Source of the DNA: Congregibacter litoralis KT71
GTDB lineage: Bacteria > Pseudomonadota > Gammaproteobacteria > Pseudomonadales > Halieaceae
Assembly: GCF_000153125.2 (NCBI RefSeq)
Contig: NZ_CM002299.1
Span: 2,355,075 to 2,419,074, forward strand
Direction: 5' to 3'
Length of the DNA stretch: 64,000 bases
In this document: positions 33,642-42,935 of the stretch, in pieces
How the letters are laid out: each line of letters starts with the position of its first letter
How positions within the stretch are numbered: the stretch's first letter is position 1
Translations under genes and position numbers: made by a program
The notes under the pieces: model-generated
What the model was told of the DNA's origin: nothing
The model's input: the letters and a program-made list of their open reading frames with translations, nothing else
Databases searched by the model: none

Positions 33642-34763
33642 ATGAGCGACATGGATCTCGAAATTGCCCCCTATCTGGCCCTGATGGTCAATAAGGAAGG
33701 CGAAGACATCTATTTCCACTCGGGTGCAAAAATACTCATCAAAGGCCCCTTCGGCTTTGCCTGGCTCGGTGAGCAGCTGCAGCCAGGACAGGTAGACCAC
33801 ATTTTTCGGAGCATCGCCTCCGACAAAAAGATCATGGAGTTTGAGGAACACGGCGAGGTGGACTTCAGCCTCGGCGTTCCTAATCTGGGACGCTTCCGTG
33901 GCTCTGCTTTCCGCCAGCGCGGCGAGACCTCCCTGGTGTTTCGCTACGTGCGCAACGATATCCCCACGGTGGAGGAACTGGGACTACCCACCGTACTCAA
34001 CGACCTGGTGATGGAAAAAAATGGTCTTGTCGTCGTGGTCGGTGCCACGGGTTCGGGTAAATCGACATCCCTTGCCGCGATGATTGATCATCGCAATACA
34101 AATGCGGCGGGGCATATTCTCACGCTGGAAGATCCCATCGAATATCTCCATAACCACAAACGCTCCGTGGTCGCCCAGCGGGAGATTGGCGTCGACACGG
34201 AAAGCTATAGCACCGGTATACGCTCAGCGATGCGCTCCGCCCCCAACGTGATTCTCCTGGGGGAGATCCGCGACCACGAGACCATGGAATTTGGCCTCAA
34301 GTTCGCGAACACGGGTCACCTGTGTCTGACCACGCTTCACGCCAACAACGCGGTTTCTGCGCTTGAACGAATGATGACTTTTTTCCCGCCGGAAGATCAG
34401 GCCAACGAGGTGGTCAGAATCGCCCAGAACCTCCGGGGCATCATCTCCCAGCGACTGGTGCCCACCATAGACGGGGGCAAGTGCGCGGCCATGGAAGTCC
34501 TGGTAAACACTCCTCGCGTGCAGGACCTGATCACCAAGCAGGACCTTACGGAGCTACGCAACACCATTGAGCAGGGCAGCAAATACCAGATGCGTACCTT
34601 TGATCAGGCGCTCATTGCACTCTACGAAAAAGGCACTATTTCTGCGGAGACCGCTGTTGAGTACTCAGATTCCAAGAACAATGTGTCCCTGCATATTCGC
34701 CTGAATAAGGGCGACGCTTTTGACAACGTTGATCTGGAGCTCGATGAAATAGATCGTCGCTAG
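33642..34763 (+). CDS. pilU: PilT/PilU-family type IV pilus retraction ATPase
   Basis: 373-residue hexameric secretion-type ATPase that powers pilus retraction at the inner membrane. Walker A 'GATGSGKST' (134-142), Asp box 'LTLEDPIEYLHNH', Walker B 'ILLGEIRD' (about 204-211), and His box 'HLCLTTLHANN'. The N-terminal sequence, the longer acidic C-terminus ('DAFDNVDLELDEIDRR') and the 'MSDMDLE' start favour PilU over PilT. ATG with AGAGG 8 nt upstream. No pilT is adjacent, whereas pilT-pilU usually sit together; here it directly follows the tRNA-Arg insertion. Confidence 0.9.
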   Translation: MSDMDLEIAPYLALMVNKEGEDIYFHSGAKILIKGPFGFAWLGEQLQPGQVDHIFRSIASDKKIMEFEEHGEVDFSLGVPNLGRFRGSAFRQRGETSLVFRYVRNDIPTVEELGLPTVLNDLVMEKNGLVVVVGATGSGKSTSLAAMIDHRNTNAAGHILTLEDPIEYLHNHKRSVVAQREIGVDTESYSTGIRSAMRSAPNVILLGEIRDHETMEFGLKFANTGHLCLTTLHANNAVSALERMMTFFPPEDQANEVVRIAQNLRGIISQRLVPTIDGGKCAAMEVLVNTPRVQDLITKQDLTELRNTIEQGSKYQMRTFDQALIALYEKGTISAETAVEYSDSKNNVSLHIRLNKGDAFDNVDLELDEIDRR

Positions 34764-34867
34764 GAAGCGTGCTCCCGGCCCCTGCCGGGGCCTGGGAACC
34801 TCTTTTGACCTCCAGAATCCATGGAGAAGTGTATTCAGAGCTAATCCAGCCGACGTCAGGCTGGGGG

Positions 34868-35869
34868 CTAGCTCAGATCCAGACCAATCTTCCCAAAATG
34901 CTGACCACTTTCCTGATAGCGGAAGGCTTCGGTCAGCTCCTTGAGCTGAAAACTGCGATCCAGCACAGGACGCAATTCCCAGTCCTCAAAGGCTTTGGTC
35001 ATATTGGCCTGATGCTGTCGGGAACCCACGGTAATTCCCGACATGGTCGCATTGCGCTGAAAAAATTCCGCCAGGGGCACATCGCCGGAAATTCCCGTTA
35101 ACACCCCAATCATGCTGATGGCACCGCCAACACGAAGGGCCCGCACGGACTGGGTTACCGTGCCGGGGCCGCCCACCTCGACAACGAGGCTGACACCGCC
35201 GGTCAGCTCTGCCGCCCGACGGCCCCACTCCGGCTCCTCGCGGTAGTTGATAACCTCATCAGCGCCCAGTTCCTTGAGCTTCTGGAGCTTGGCTTCGCTC
35301 GAAGACGTCGCCAGGACTTTGCAACCAAGATGCCTGGCAATCTGCATAGCAAAAATACTGACACCCCCGGTGCCCTGCACAAGGACCCACTCCCCCTCTT
35401 GCAGACTCGTCTCCTCTACCAGCGCCCGCCATGCTGTCAGACCAGCGCAAGGCAGAGTCGCGGCCTCTGCAAAGCTCATATGCCCGGGCATGGGAGAAAA
35501 TGCGCTGGCGGCCATGGTGACGGTCTCACTGGCAAAGCCATCGACATGGTCCCCGGGCACTCCGAGAAGCCCCTCCAGAGTCGCACCGCCGTCCTCCCAG
35601 TTAGGAAAAAAACAGCTCATCACGCGATCACCCACAGCATAATCCGTGACCCCTTCACCCACTGCTGTCACCTCACCGGCGCCGTCGGACATGGGTATTC
35701 GGTGGTCGTCCACGGGCAGGAGCCCCGCCGCTACCAGATAGTCGTGATAGTTGAGAGAACTCGCCTGTACCCGTACCTGAACTTCGCCGGCATCGGGAGC
35801 CCGGGGTTCAGTCTCACCCAGGGTGAGGCCGTCCAGGCCGCCGGATTTTGTGACATAGATGTGTTGCAT
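34868..35869 (-). CDS. zinc-type MDR oxidoreductase (NAD(P)-dependent)
   Basis: 333-residue medium-chain dehydrogenase/reductase. GroES-like N-terminal domain ('SSLNYHDYLVAAGLLP', 'PMSDGAGEVTAVGEGVTDYA'), then a Rossmann domain with 'VLVQGTGGVSIFAMQIARHL' and 'GADEVINYREEPEWG'. The structural zinc Cys cluster is missing, placing it with zinc-independent quinone-oxidoreductase-like MDRs. ATG at 35869 chosen: AGGAG lies 6 nt upstream, within the alternative upstream ATG frame at 35890. Confidence 0.9.
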   Translation of the reverse strand: MQHIYVTKSGGLDGLTLGETEPRAPDAGEVQVRVQASSLNYHDYLVAAGLLPVDDHRIPMSDGAGEVTAVGEGVTDYAVGDRVMSCFFPNWEDGGATLEGLLGVPGDHVDGFASETVTMAASAFSPMPGHMSFAEAATLPCAGLTAWRALVEETSLQEGEWVLVQGTGGVSIFAMQIARHLGCKVLATSSSEAKLQKLKELGADEVINYREEPEWGRRAAELTGGVSLVVEVGGPGTVTQSVRALRVGGAISMIGVLTGISGDVPLAEFFQRNATMSGITVGSRQHQANMTKAFEDWELRPVLDRSFQLKELTEAFRYQESGQHFGKIGLDLS

Positions 35870-35937
35870 GCCTGTCTCCTGCGTTTGCATGTGAGATAAG
35901 AAATTTTCGCCCGCTTTCCCGCTACCGCGCAGAGCGC

Positions 35938-37221
35938 CTAGGACAGTTTGAGTTTCAGCGTATCCCGGGCTTCCCTTAACAGCGCTTCCTGAAAGTCAGG
36001 ATGGGCAATGGCAATAAGATCCTTTGCCCGTTGCCCCAGGGATCGCCCCCGCAGCTCCGCCACGCCAAACTCCGTGACAACATAATCGACCTGAGCACGG
36101 GTGGTGACCACGCCGGCGCCCGCTGCAAGAGTTGTTACCAGTCGCGAGAGCGCGCCTTTCTGCGCCGTACTGGGAAGAGCAATGATCGATTTGCCGTGCT
36201 CCGAATAGGTCGCTCCTAGAACAAAATCCACCTGCCCTCCCACGCCGGAATAGATCTGATGACCGATGGAATCAGCGCAGACCTGACCCGAGAGGTCGAT
36301 CTGCAGGGCACTGTTGATGGAGGTTACCCTGGAATTCTTGGCGATCACCGTCGGATTGTTTACAAACTCGATATCGAGAAAAGTCACTTCCGGGTTGTCA
36401 TGGACATGGGCATAGAGTGCATCGCTGCCCATGGTAAATCCGGTGACACTTCTGCCCGTGGCAATCTTCTTTCTGGCGTTGTTAATGACGCCGGATTCCA
36501 GGAGGGGTAGCACGCCGTCGGAAAACATTTCTGTGTGCACACCCAGGTCCTTATGGTCTCCCAGACAGCGCAGTGCTGCATCGGGGATCGCACCAATACC
36601 CATCTGCAAACAGGCGCCGTCATCCACGAGGCTGGCGACATTTGCCCCGATGCGGCTTTCTGTATCCGTACTGCCTTTGCTCACCACGTTGATCAGGGGC
36701 TCGGACTGCTGAAAGGCGCTATGTATATCCCGCACGTTAACGAAGCTGTCGCCATGGGTCCGCGGCATCAGGGGGTTAATGTGGGCGACAATCCTGCCCG
36801 CGACGTCGCAGGCCGCCTTCGTGGCTTCCACGGAAATCCCAAGGGAGCAATTGCCGTGGCGATCCGGGGGAGAAACCTGAATCAATGCCGTGTCCACCCG
36901 CTGCTCGCCCTTCCGAAACAGCTTGGGGATCTCCGAGAGGAACATCGGTACGTAGTCAGCACGGCCGTCGTTAATGAGTTTTCGCGTTTCCCGTCCTGCA
37001 AAAAAGCAGCGATGACGCAGATGACCCTCCAGGGCCGGCGCCGTGACCTGATCCGCGTGCTCCAGGTGCAATTGCATCAGGGTAACGTCCTTGCAGGAGG
37101 TGGCGTGTTCCGCCAGGGCATCCAGCAGGAGCACCGGCGTAGCCGCCATGGAGTGAGACCAAATGTACTCGCCACTCTGAATCCCGCCTACGGCTTCCAG
37201 GGCGCTATCGCAGTACTTCAT
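35938..37221 (-). CDS. acetyl-CoA hydrolase/CoA-transferase family protein
   Basis: 427-residue CoA-transferase of the 4-hydroxybutyrate/acetyl-CoA hydrolase family. Motifs: 'ALIQVSPPDRHGNCSLGISV', 'LQMGIGAIPDAALRCL', 'GVHTEMFSDGVLPLLESGVI' (active-site Glu in 'HTEM'), 'GVGGQVDFVLGA' and 'TEFGVAELRGRSLGQRA'. It moves CoA between short-chain acids through a glutamyl-CoA intermediate. The open frame extends to 37383, but that extension overlaps the upstream DUF3429 gene; ATG at 37221 gives the usual family length and has GGAAG 9 nt upstream. Confidence 0.9.
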   Translation of the reverse strand: MKYCDSALEAVGGIQSGEYIWSHSMAATPVLLLDALAEHATSCKDVTLMQLHLEHADQVTAPALEGHLRHRCFFAGRETRKLINDGRADYVPMFLSEIPKLFRKGEQRVDTALIQVSPPDRHGNCSLGISVEATKAACDVAGRIVAHINPLMPRTHGDSFVNVRDIHSAFQQSEPLINVVSKGSTDTESRIGANVASLVDDGACLQMGIGAIPDAALRCLGDHKDLGVHTEMFSDGVLPLLESGVINNARKKIATGRSVTGFTMGSDALYAHVHDNPEVTFLDIEFVNNPTVIAKNSRVTSINSALQIDLSGQVCADSIGHQIYSGVGGQVDFVLGATYSEHGKSIIALPSTAQKGALSRLVTTLAAGAGVVTTRAQVDYVVTEFGVAELRGRSLGQRAKDLIAIAHPDFQEALLREARDTLKLKLS

Positions 37222-37289
37222 GGGACCAGCTTCCGAAAGAAAGTGCACCGAGTCTAGCCTTCGACGCGCGCTTACCGCAACGGATTCCG

Positions 37290-37727
37290 CTAGGGCGTCG
37301 CCCGCATAGTCAGGCCGATGCTGAACATCAGATGGGTAAGCACTGCGATGAACGTCAACCAGCTTCGCATACGCGTGTACCAATCAGCCCGATGGGGAAG
37401 CTGACGCTCATACCAGAGGAGGGCAAGGTGTCCCAGCATCAGCAGCAGGGCTGCCAAAAGCGGCTGTGCTGTCAGCATCGCCAGCACAGCGAAGAGCACA
37501 ATACCATTGCTGATGAGAATAGCTGCGCCCTGCCCCGCCGCGGGCTCGGGAAGGGTTTCACCCCACAAGGTGCCGCCCAGAAAACACAGAATAGCTGTGG
37601 AATATAAAAGAAAGCTGCGCTGGGACAGGGCCAGGAGCAGGTCGTCGAGAAACATTACCCCGAGGGATGCAACGATAAAGGGTATCAACCCGGCGACACC
37701 CAGGGCCTGCATCAAACGCATGGACAT
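37290..37727 (-). CDS. DUF3429-family small membrane protein
   Basis: 145 residues with four to five transmembrane helices: 'LGVAGLIPFIVASLGVMFL', 'LYSTAILCFLGGTLWG', 'GIVLFAVLAMLTAQPLLAAL', 'LLMLGHLALLWYE', and a final helix near the C-terminus. 'YSxxIxxFLGGxxWG' is the family hallmark. Function unknown. ATG overlaps the upstream lipoprotein stop as TGATG, so the two are co-translated. Confidence 0.85.
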   Translation of the reverse strand: MSMRLMQALGVAGLIPFIVASLGVMFLDDLLLALSQRSFLLYSTAILCFLGGTLWGETLPEPAAGQGAAILISNGIVLFAVLAMLTAQPLLAALLLMLGHLALLWYERQLPHRADWYTRMRSWLTFIAVLTHLMFSIGLTMRATP

Positions 37728-38269
37728 CAGGCGGAGGGGGCCAGGCGTTCGATGCTCAGCACGATTTCACCGACGCGAAAACCGAACTTTCGCATTTGCG
37801 ATTCGTTGATAAGGACGTCGGGGGTGAGAAGATACATGCGATCGTCAATCTTGAGATTGATGGTGCCGTCGCCGTAGGGCACCTGGAGCACGTAGTCGAG
37901 AAACATCGCGTTCCCCGCCACACTGGCACGCCCCTCGCCTACCACATCGCCGGCGGTAGCAACGTACTGCCCATTACCCGCTGGCGTCAAAGTCCATACC
38001 CGCCGACTCTCTTCGCCATCGTCAAACAGGAAATCTTCTTCCAGGGTACCGATGCCGTCGGTCCAGTAGGCATTGATGTCTGCCGTGAAACGACGGATAA
38101 CCCTGCCGCCGCGATCTTTGAGAACGCCGCGGGCAACCAGCGGCCCGTCGAAGAACTGCTCCGGCTCAAACCTGGGCTCTTCCCCCGCATAGTCCTCAAC
38201 AGAGATGCTGCCGCAAGCCGTCAGCATCACTGACAGCGCAAGCAACAATACAGTCCGGGTAACACGCAT
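37727..38269 (-). CDS. DUF3833-family lipoprotein
   Basis: 180 residues. Signal 'RTVLLLALSVMLTACGS' with lipobox LTAC and Gly at +2, then a DUF3833 domain: 'FEPEQFFDGPLVARGVLKDR', 'GRVIRRFTADINAYW', 'GIGTLEEDFLFDDGEESRRV', 'WTL'. The domain resembles a lipocalin-like barrel; function unknown. ATG at 38269 used because the TTG at 38281 would add four residues before the basic n-region. Coupled to the DUF3429 gene. Confidence 0.87.
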   Translation of the reverse strand: MRVTRTVLLLALSVMLTACGSISVEDYAGEEPRFEPEQFFDGPLVARGVLKDRGGRVIRRFTADINAYWTDGIGTLEEDFLFDDGEESRRVWTLTPAGNGQYVATAGDVVGEGRASVAGNAMFLDYVLQVPYGDGTINLKIDDRMYLLTPDVLINESQMRKFGFRVGEIVLSIERLAPSA

Positions 38270-38378
38270 ACACACATCCAAATACCTTGATGGGAAACAT
38301 TACGCAGGGGGCCTCCGGGGGGATCACGTGGCACCCCGGGGGAAACCAATCGTTACGGCTGCGGCGCATATCGCAGGC

Positions 38379-38412
38379 AAAAAAAACCCGACCAAAAGGT
38401 CGGGTTAAAAAA
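38379..38412 (-). terminator. bidirectional-looking intrinsic terminator
   Basis: Stem AACCCGACC / GGTCGGGTT with an AAAA loop; A-runs on both sides give a T-tract for either strand. On the minus strand it ends the Pho-controlled 121-residue-protein gene, isolating it from the DUF3833 gene. Confidence 0.88.
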
Positions 38413-38516
38413 TACAGCCATCTGGGGGAGAGATGGTGTTTGCCGCAACGCTTGCGCGTTACTGGAGCTTGATACGCCCCCCCGAATGCGATCGGATCAC
38501 CCGATCAGAAAAAAGT

Positions 38517-38882
38517 TTACAGCGACACCGTCCGGCTTACCGCCTGGGTGCCGTAAGCACAGGTCTCGCTGTTACTGAAGCTTTCCAGGCGACTGTGGGC
38601 GATATCCCTATCGCCGGAAGACACACCAAAGAGCAGGCCGTCGATATAACCCAGGGCCTTGGCGTAAATCACATCAACCTGTGCATCGGAAAGATCGCCA
38701 ACGGCCTCATCAAAGCGTGCGTTGAACTGCTCTTCATTAAGATAGCCCAGGGCATCGTCGGCAAGAACGCAACCCAGGTGCTCTGCGGCGCTGAGTTCAA
38801 CCGAGCTCAGGGTGAGAGCCTGGGCCGGCAGGCTGACGATCGCTGCGACTAAGGCTGAAAAAACTACATTGTGGAGTTTCAT
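38517..38882 (-). CDS. small exported protein behind a Pho-box array
   Basis: 121 residues with a clean Sec signal ('NVVFSALVAAIVSLPAQALT', cleavage near Ala-Leu). The mature part of about 100 residues is helical and acidic ('LGYLNEEQFNARFDEAVGDL', 'AQVDVIYAKALGYIDGLLFG') with two cysteines ('HLGCVLAD', 'SETCAYG') that could form a disulfide. I recognise no family. The gene is monocistronic: its own promoter with eight 11-bp-spaced GTCA units lies upstream and a strong terminator downstream. The likely setting is the phosphate-starvation response in the periplasm (inference from the promoter). Confidence 0.8.
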   Translation of the reverse strand: MKLHNVVFSALVAAIVSLPAQALTLSSVELSAAEHLGCVLADDALGYLNEEQFNARFDEAVGDLSDAQVDVIYAKALGYIDGLLFGVSSGDRDIAHSRLESFSNSETCAYGTQAVSRTVSL

Positions 38883-38912
38883 AACGAAAAGACCAAAAGT
38901 TTGAATGCGTGC

Positions 38913-39012
38913 ACCATAACGGTGAAATATGACACTTATGTGTCACAAAAATGACAACTAGATGACATCAAGGTGACTATCAAATGACAAAAGCGCGACC
39001 GAAAAGTGACAG
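38913..39012 (-). promoter_or_regulatory. extended Pho-box array (eight 11-bp units) and -10 element
   Basis: Read on the minus strand from 39012, eight consecutive 11-mers each place GTC(A) at the same phase: ctGTCActttt, cgGTCgcgctt, ttGTCAtttga, taGTCAccttg, atGTCAtctag, ttGTCAttttt, gtGaCAcataa, gtGTCAtattt. The PhoB box is defined as direct 11-bp repeats of TGTCA plus an AT-rich spacer. The last TGTCAT (38934-38929) is followed after exactly 10 nt by TATGGT (38918-38913), the expected -10 position of a class II PhoB promoter. Confidence 0.85.
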
Positions 39013-39115
39013 TAAACATGAGTGAGAATCATTTTTTGCCACGGTGGAAATTCAGCCGCTGTGCGTCAGGCGTTAACGGCTATTGCAAGGCTCCATGTGC
39101 TGACATTGTCAGACC

Positions 39116-40960
39116 TCAGCGACTTCCGATTGCCGCGCGTATCTCATCGAGAATACTCGGATCATCAATGGTCGCGGGCACCTTAAACGGCTGTCCGTCG
39201 GCGATATCGCGCATGGTGCGGCGCAGAATCTTCCCCGAACGGGTTTTTGGCAATCGTTTGACGATGTAGCACTGCTTAAAGGCCGCAACGGGACCAATAG
39301 CCTCCCGGACAGAGGCAACGACCTCCGAGACAATATCCCCGTCAGGGCGGGACACACCGTCGGAAAGGACGATCAACCCCAGGGGCAGCTGCCCCTTGAG
39401 GGCATCCGCCACACCGATAACCGCACACTCAGCAACATCCGGATGCGCAGCCAGAACCTCCTCCATGGCGCCGGTGGACAGGCGATGACCGGCGACGTTA
39501 ATGACATCATCGGTTCTCGCCATGACGAACACGTAGCCATTGTCATCGATGTAGCCCGCGTCTCCCGTCTCGTAAAAGCCGGGGAAGCGTGAGAAATAGG
39601 CGCTCTCAAAACGCTCGTCGGCATTCCACAGCGTCGTAAAGGTGCCCGGCGGCAGGGGCAGGCGTATAGCGAGAGCTCCAATAATGTTCGCCTCTACAAG
39701 TTCGCCCTGCTCATCGAGAACCACCACGTCATAGCCCGGCACCGCCCGTGCCGGTGATCCGGGTACTACCGGCAAGGCTTCCAAACCCAGACAGTTTGCA
39801 CAGATGGGCCAGCCCGTCTCTGTCTGCCACCAGTGGTCAATCACCGGTACGGACAGTTGCTCCTCCGCCCAGTGAAGCGTGTCGGGATCACAGCGCTCTC
39901 CTGCGAGGAACAGAGCTTTTAGACCCGTGAGATCGTAATCAGCCATGAGCTGTGCATGGGGGTCTTCCTTTCGGATAGCCCGAAAAGCCGTGGGCGCCGT
40001 GAACAACACGCGAACATTGTGCTCCTCTATAACCCGCCAGTAAGCCCCGGCATCCGGTGTACCCACGGGTTTACCTTCGTAGAGCAGTGTCGTGTTACCA
40101 CTGAAGAGCGGGCCGTAAACGATGTAACTGTGCCCTACAACCCAGCCCACGTCGGAGGCCGCCCAGAAGACCTCTCCCGGCGACACGTTGTAGATACTTT
40201 TCATACTCCACTTCAGGGCAACGATGCCGCCGGCAGTATCGCGGACGACGCCTTTGGGTTGCCCCGTGGTGCCCGATGTGTAGAGGATGTAGAGGGGATG
40301 ATTTGCCGGCACAGGCACACAATCATGAAGGGGAGCATCCGGCACCACATCGTGCCAGGCAAGATCCCTCCCCTCGACCATGGCTGCCTCAAGCTCCGGA
40401 CGATGGACCACGATGCAACAATCGGGCTTGTGCGCCGCCTGATCAATAGCATCGTCCAGGAGGGGCTTGTAGGCGACAACGCGGCTGGGTTCGATACCGC
40501 AGGACGCCGAGAGAATCAGCCTGGGTGTGGCATCATCGATGCGCACAGCGAGCTCATGGCTGGCGAAGCCCCCGAACACCACGGAGTGCACGGCGCCGAG
40601 ACGCGCACAGGCAAGCATGCCAATAACCGCTTCCGGAATCATGGGCATGTAAATCAGCACACGATCCCCTATGGACACACCCTGCGCAGCCATAGCACCG
40701 GCGCACCGGGCCACGGCCTCAAGCAACTGTGCATAGCTATAGCTACTTTTGTGGTTTGTCACGGGACTGTCGGCAATGAGCGCAAGCTGATCCCCGCGGC
40801 CCTGGGACACGTGTAAATCCAGCGCGTTGTAGCAGGCGTTAGTTACGCCGTCGGGGTACCAGCGATAGAACGGCGGACGAGACTCATCCAACAGTCGTGA
40901 GGGTGCCTCATACCAATAGATATTTTGCGCTTCCGACATCCAGTCAACAGTTACTGTCAT
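39116..40960 (-). CDS. prpE: propionyl-CoA synthetase (PrpE-like)
   Basis: 614-residue ANL-superfamily acyl-CoA synthetase that activates propionate (or acetate) with ATP and CoA. Motifs: 'YILYTSGTTGQPKGVVRDT' (P-loop, with 'GVVRD' typical of PrpE), 'WWQTETGWPI', 'YETGDAGYIDDNGYVFVMAR' (A7/A8), 'DDVINVAGHRLSTGAMEEVL' and 'LPKTRSGKILRRTMR' (A10 catalytic, acetylatable Lys). The 'WYPDGVTNACYNALDLHV' N-terminus also matches propionyl-CoA synthetases. Full length. No methylcitrate-cycle genes are adjacent. Confidence 0.92.
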   Translation of the reverse strand: MTVTVDWMSEAQNIYWYEAPSRLLDESRPPFYRWYPDGVTNACYNALDLHVSQGRGDQLALIADSPVTNHKSSYSYAQLLEAVARCAGAMAAQGVSIGDRVLIYMPMIPEAVIGMLACARLGAVHSVVFGGFASHELAVRIDDATPRLILSASCGIEPSRVVAYKPLLDDAIDQAAHKPDCCIVVHRPELEAAMVEGRDLAWHDVVPDAPLHDCVPVPANHPLYILYTSGTTGQPKGVVRDTAGGIVALKWSMKSIYNVSPGEVFWAASDVGWVVGHSYIVYGPLFSGNTTLLYEGKPVGTPDAGAYWRVIEEHNVRVLFTAPTAFRAIRKEDPHAQLMADYDLTGLKALFLAGERCDPDTLHWAEEQLSVPVIDHWWQTETGWPICANCLGLEALPVVPGSPARAVPGYDVVVLDEQGELVEANIIGALAIRLPLPPGTFTTLWNADERFESAYFSRFPGFYETGDAGYIDDNGYVFVMARTDDVINVAGHRLSTGAMEEVLAAHPDVAECAVIGVADALKGQLPLGLIVLSDGVSRPDGDIVSEVVASVREAIGPVAAFKQCYIVKRLPKTRSGKILRRTMRDIADGQPFKVPATIDDPSILDEIRAAIGSR

Positions 40961-41065
40961 AGGGGTAAAGTCCTTCCCGCAGCCTTTAGCAAAGCCTAGC
41001 TATCCCGCCGGGCCGCCGCTATTGGACAATGGTAGTAAGCGCTTTTAGGAAACGCCGTCCGATGC

Positions 41066-42748
41066 TCAGGAGACCGCCCGATGTCGGCGAATCCAATCGA
41101 GTAGCTGCGCCGTCGAAGGGTCCAGTTCGCTCTCTCCCCCTCCCGGCGCCGGTTTTACGGCACCGTTGATGAGAGGCAGGAGCTCGCTGGCCAGTTGCTT
41201 ACCCAGCTCCACGCCCCATTGGTCAAAGGAGTTGATGCCCCAGATGACGCCCTGCACAAAGATTTTATGCTCGTACAGCGCCACGAGTGCCCCGAGACTT
41301 TCGGCGGTAAGGCGCTCCATAAGAATTGTATTGCTGGGTCGATCACCCTCAAATACTTTATGGGGAGCGAGGGCCTCTGCAGCGGCGGCATCCATGCCCT
41401 GGGCGACCAGCTCCCTACGTACCTGATCCAGAGACTTACCGCACATCAACGCCCGGGGCTGGGCCAGCAGATTTGCAAGAAGCTTGGGATGATGATCACC
41501 TAGTTCCCCTTGAGAGTTCACCGCAGCGATAAAGTCACAGGACACCAGGTCCGTACCTTGATGAAGCAGTTGGTAAAAAGCGTGTTGTCCGTTGGTACCC
41601 GCCTCGCCGAAAATCACCGGCCCTGTTTTCAGGGCACTCCAGTGGCCATTCAGACAGGCCGATTTACCGTTGGACTCCATGTCGGCCTGTTGCAGGTAAG
41701 CGGGCAGCCGGTGCAGGTGCTGGTCATAGGGAAGAATCGCGTGTACACCGATATCCTCCAGGTTTCGGTTCCAGATACCGATGAGCGCCAACAGCACCGG
41801 CATATTGTCGCCAGGAGCCGCATGACGAAAGTGCTCGTCCATCGCAAAAGCCCCACCGAGAAGCTCAAGGAAGTGAGACCTGCCCACCTGGAGCGCAATA
41901 GACAGACCGATGGAAGACCACAGGGAGTAACGCCCCCCCACCCAGTCCCAAAAGCCAAAGGTGTTTTCCGGCGCGATACCAAAGGCCGCCACAGCCTCTT
42001 GATTGGTCGACAGCGCCACAAAATGATCCCTTACGCCCTCGCGGCTGCCGCCTTGAGCAAGAAACCAGTCCAGGGCGCTCTGGGCATTGGTCATGGTTTC
42101 CTGGGTGCTGAAGGTTTTGGACGCCACGATAAACAGCGTTGTCTCGGGGTCCAGCTGTACGAGGGTGTCACCCAGGTGCTGCCCGTCCACGTTGGAGACA
42201 AAGAAGCTTCTCCGCCCGGCAATCCAATAGGGTCGTAAGCCCTCAACGATCATTACGGGCCCCAGGTCAGAACCACCGATGCCGATATTGACCACGGTGG
42301 TGAGAGGTTTACCCGTCGCGCCCACACGCTTGGCGTTGTGAATATCATCGACGAAGGACAACATGCGATCCCTTTCGCGGGTAGCGACGGCGCAGACATC
42401 CTCGCCATCAATCAGCAGTTCCCGTCCCGAGCGATCCCGCAGTACCGTGTGCAGAACCGCTCGATCCTCCGTGGCATTGATACGATCACCGCGGAACATC
42501 GCAGCAATGCGTTCGGGCACGTCGCAGGCATCCGCCAACTTAAGGAGCAGGTCCACCGCAGTGCGCGATACGTGGTTCTTCGAGTAATCAAGATAGAGCC
42601 CGGCCGCCTCCAAAGAAAAATCCCGGGCCCGCTCTGCATCGACATCAAAGAGTTCCAGCGTGGGCACATCGGCAAGCGCCTCCTGTTCCAAACGCAAGGC
42701 ATCCCAAATCACCTCGCCGCTCTCTTTAACCCTCGCCTCGCTACTCAT
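41066..42748 (-). CDS. pgi: glucose-6-phosphate isomerase
   Basis: 560 residues; interconverts glucose-6-phosphate and fructose-6-phosphate. Family signatures are intact: 'VVNIGIGGSDLGPVMI', 'FIVASKTFSTQETMTNA', 'FWDWVGGRYSLWSSIGLS', 'GEAGTNGQHAFYQLLHQGTD', 'SFDQWGVELGKQLA' (signature 2). Length is normal for the proteobacterial enzyme. Monocistronic as far as visible: about 105 nt from prpE and 187 nt from the divergent P450 gene. Confidence 0.97.
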   Translation of the reverse strand: MSSEARVKESGEVIWDALRLEQEALADVPTLELFDVDAERARDFSLEAAGLYLDYSKNHVSRTAVDLLLKLADACDVPERIAAMFRGDRINATEDRAVLHTVLRDRSGRELLIDGEDVCAVATRERDRMLSFVDDIHNAKRVGATGKPLTTVVNIGIGGSDLGPVMIVEGLRPYWIAGRRSFFVSNVDGQHLGDTLVQLDPETTLFIVASKTFSTQETMTNAQSALDWFLAQGGSREGVRDHFVALSTNQEAVAAFGIAPENTFGFWDWVGGRYSLWSSIGLSIALQVGRSHFLELLGGAFAMDEHFRHAAPGDNMPVLLALIGIWNRNLEDIGVHAILPYDQHLHRLPAYLQQADMESNGKSACLNGHWSALKTGPVIFGEAGTNGQHAFYQLLHQGTDLVSCDFIAAVNSQGELGDHHPKLLANLLAQPRALMCGKSLDQVRRELVAQGMDAAAAEALAPHKVFEGDRPSNTILMERLTAESLGALVALYEHKIFVQGVIWGINSFDQWGVELGKQLASELLPLINGAVKPAPGGGESELDPSTAQLLDWIRRHRAVS

Positions 42749-42935
42749 AACGCTCCGCTCGTCTATCTGCTTTACTTCCCCTCATGATAAACCCCATGGG
42801 CGGCAAATATGAGCGCCGGGAAGAACATCACAGGCGCAGACCTCAAGCCTGAGAGAACATCTTATCGCTCTGCAGCGCGGGCGTAGCCCTACCGCATGAC
42901 TTTGCTTACAATCAGGCACAGTACAACAACAAGAG

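Noticed and set aside
34774..34794. GC-rich hairpin after pilU as a terminator
   Set aside because: The stem GGCCCC/GGGGCC is good, but no T-run follows directly, so termination there is not supported.
37222..37383. 54-codon N-terminal extension of the CoA-transferase
   Set aside because: It overlaps the DUF3429 gene and exceeds the usual family length; the ATG at 37221 has a ribosome-binding site.
38925..39012. Short-spaced repeats resembling a small CRISPR array
   Set aside because: The 11-bp period, 4-5 bp conserved core and fit to the PhoB box and -10 explain it better; no spacer-sized unique segments exist.
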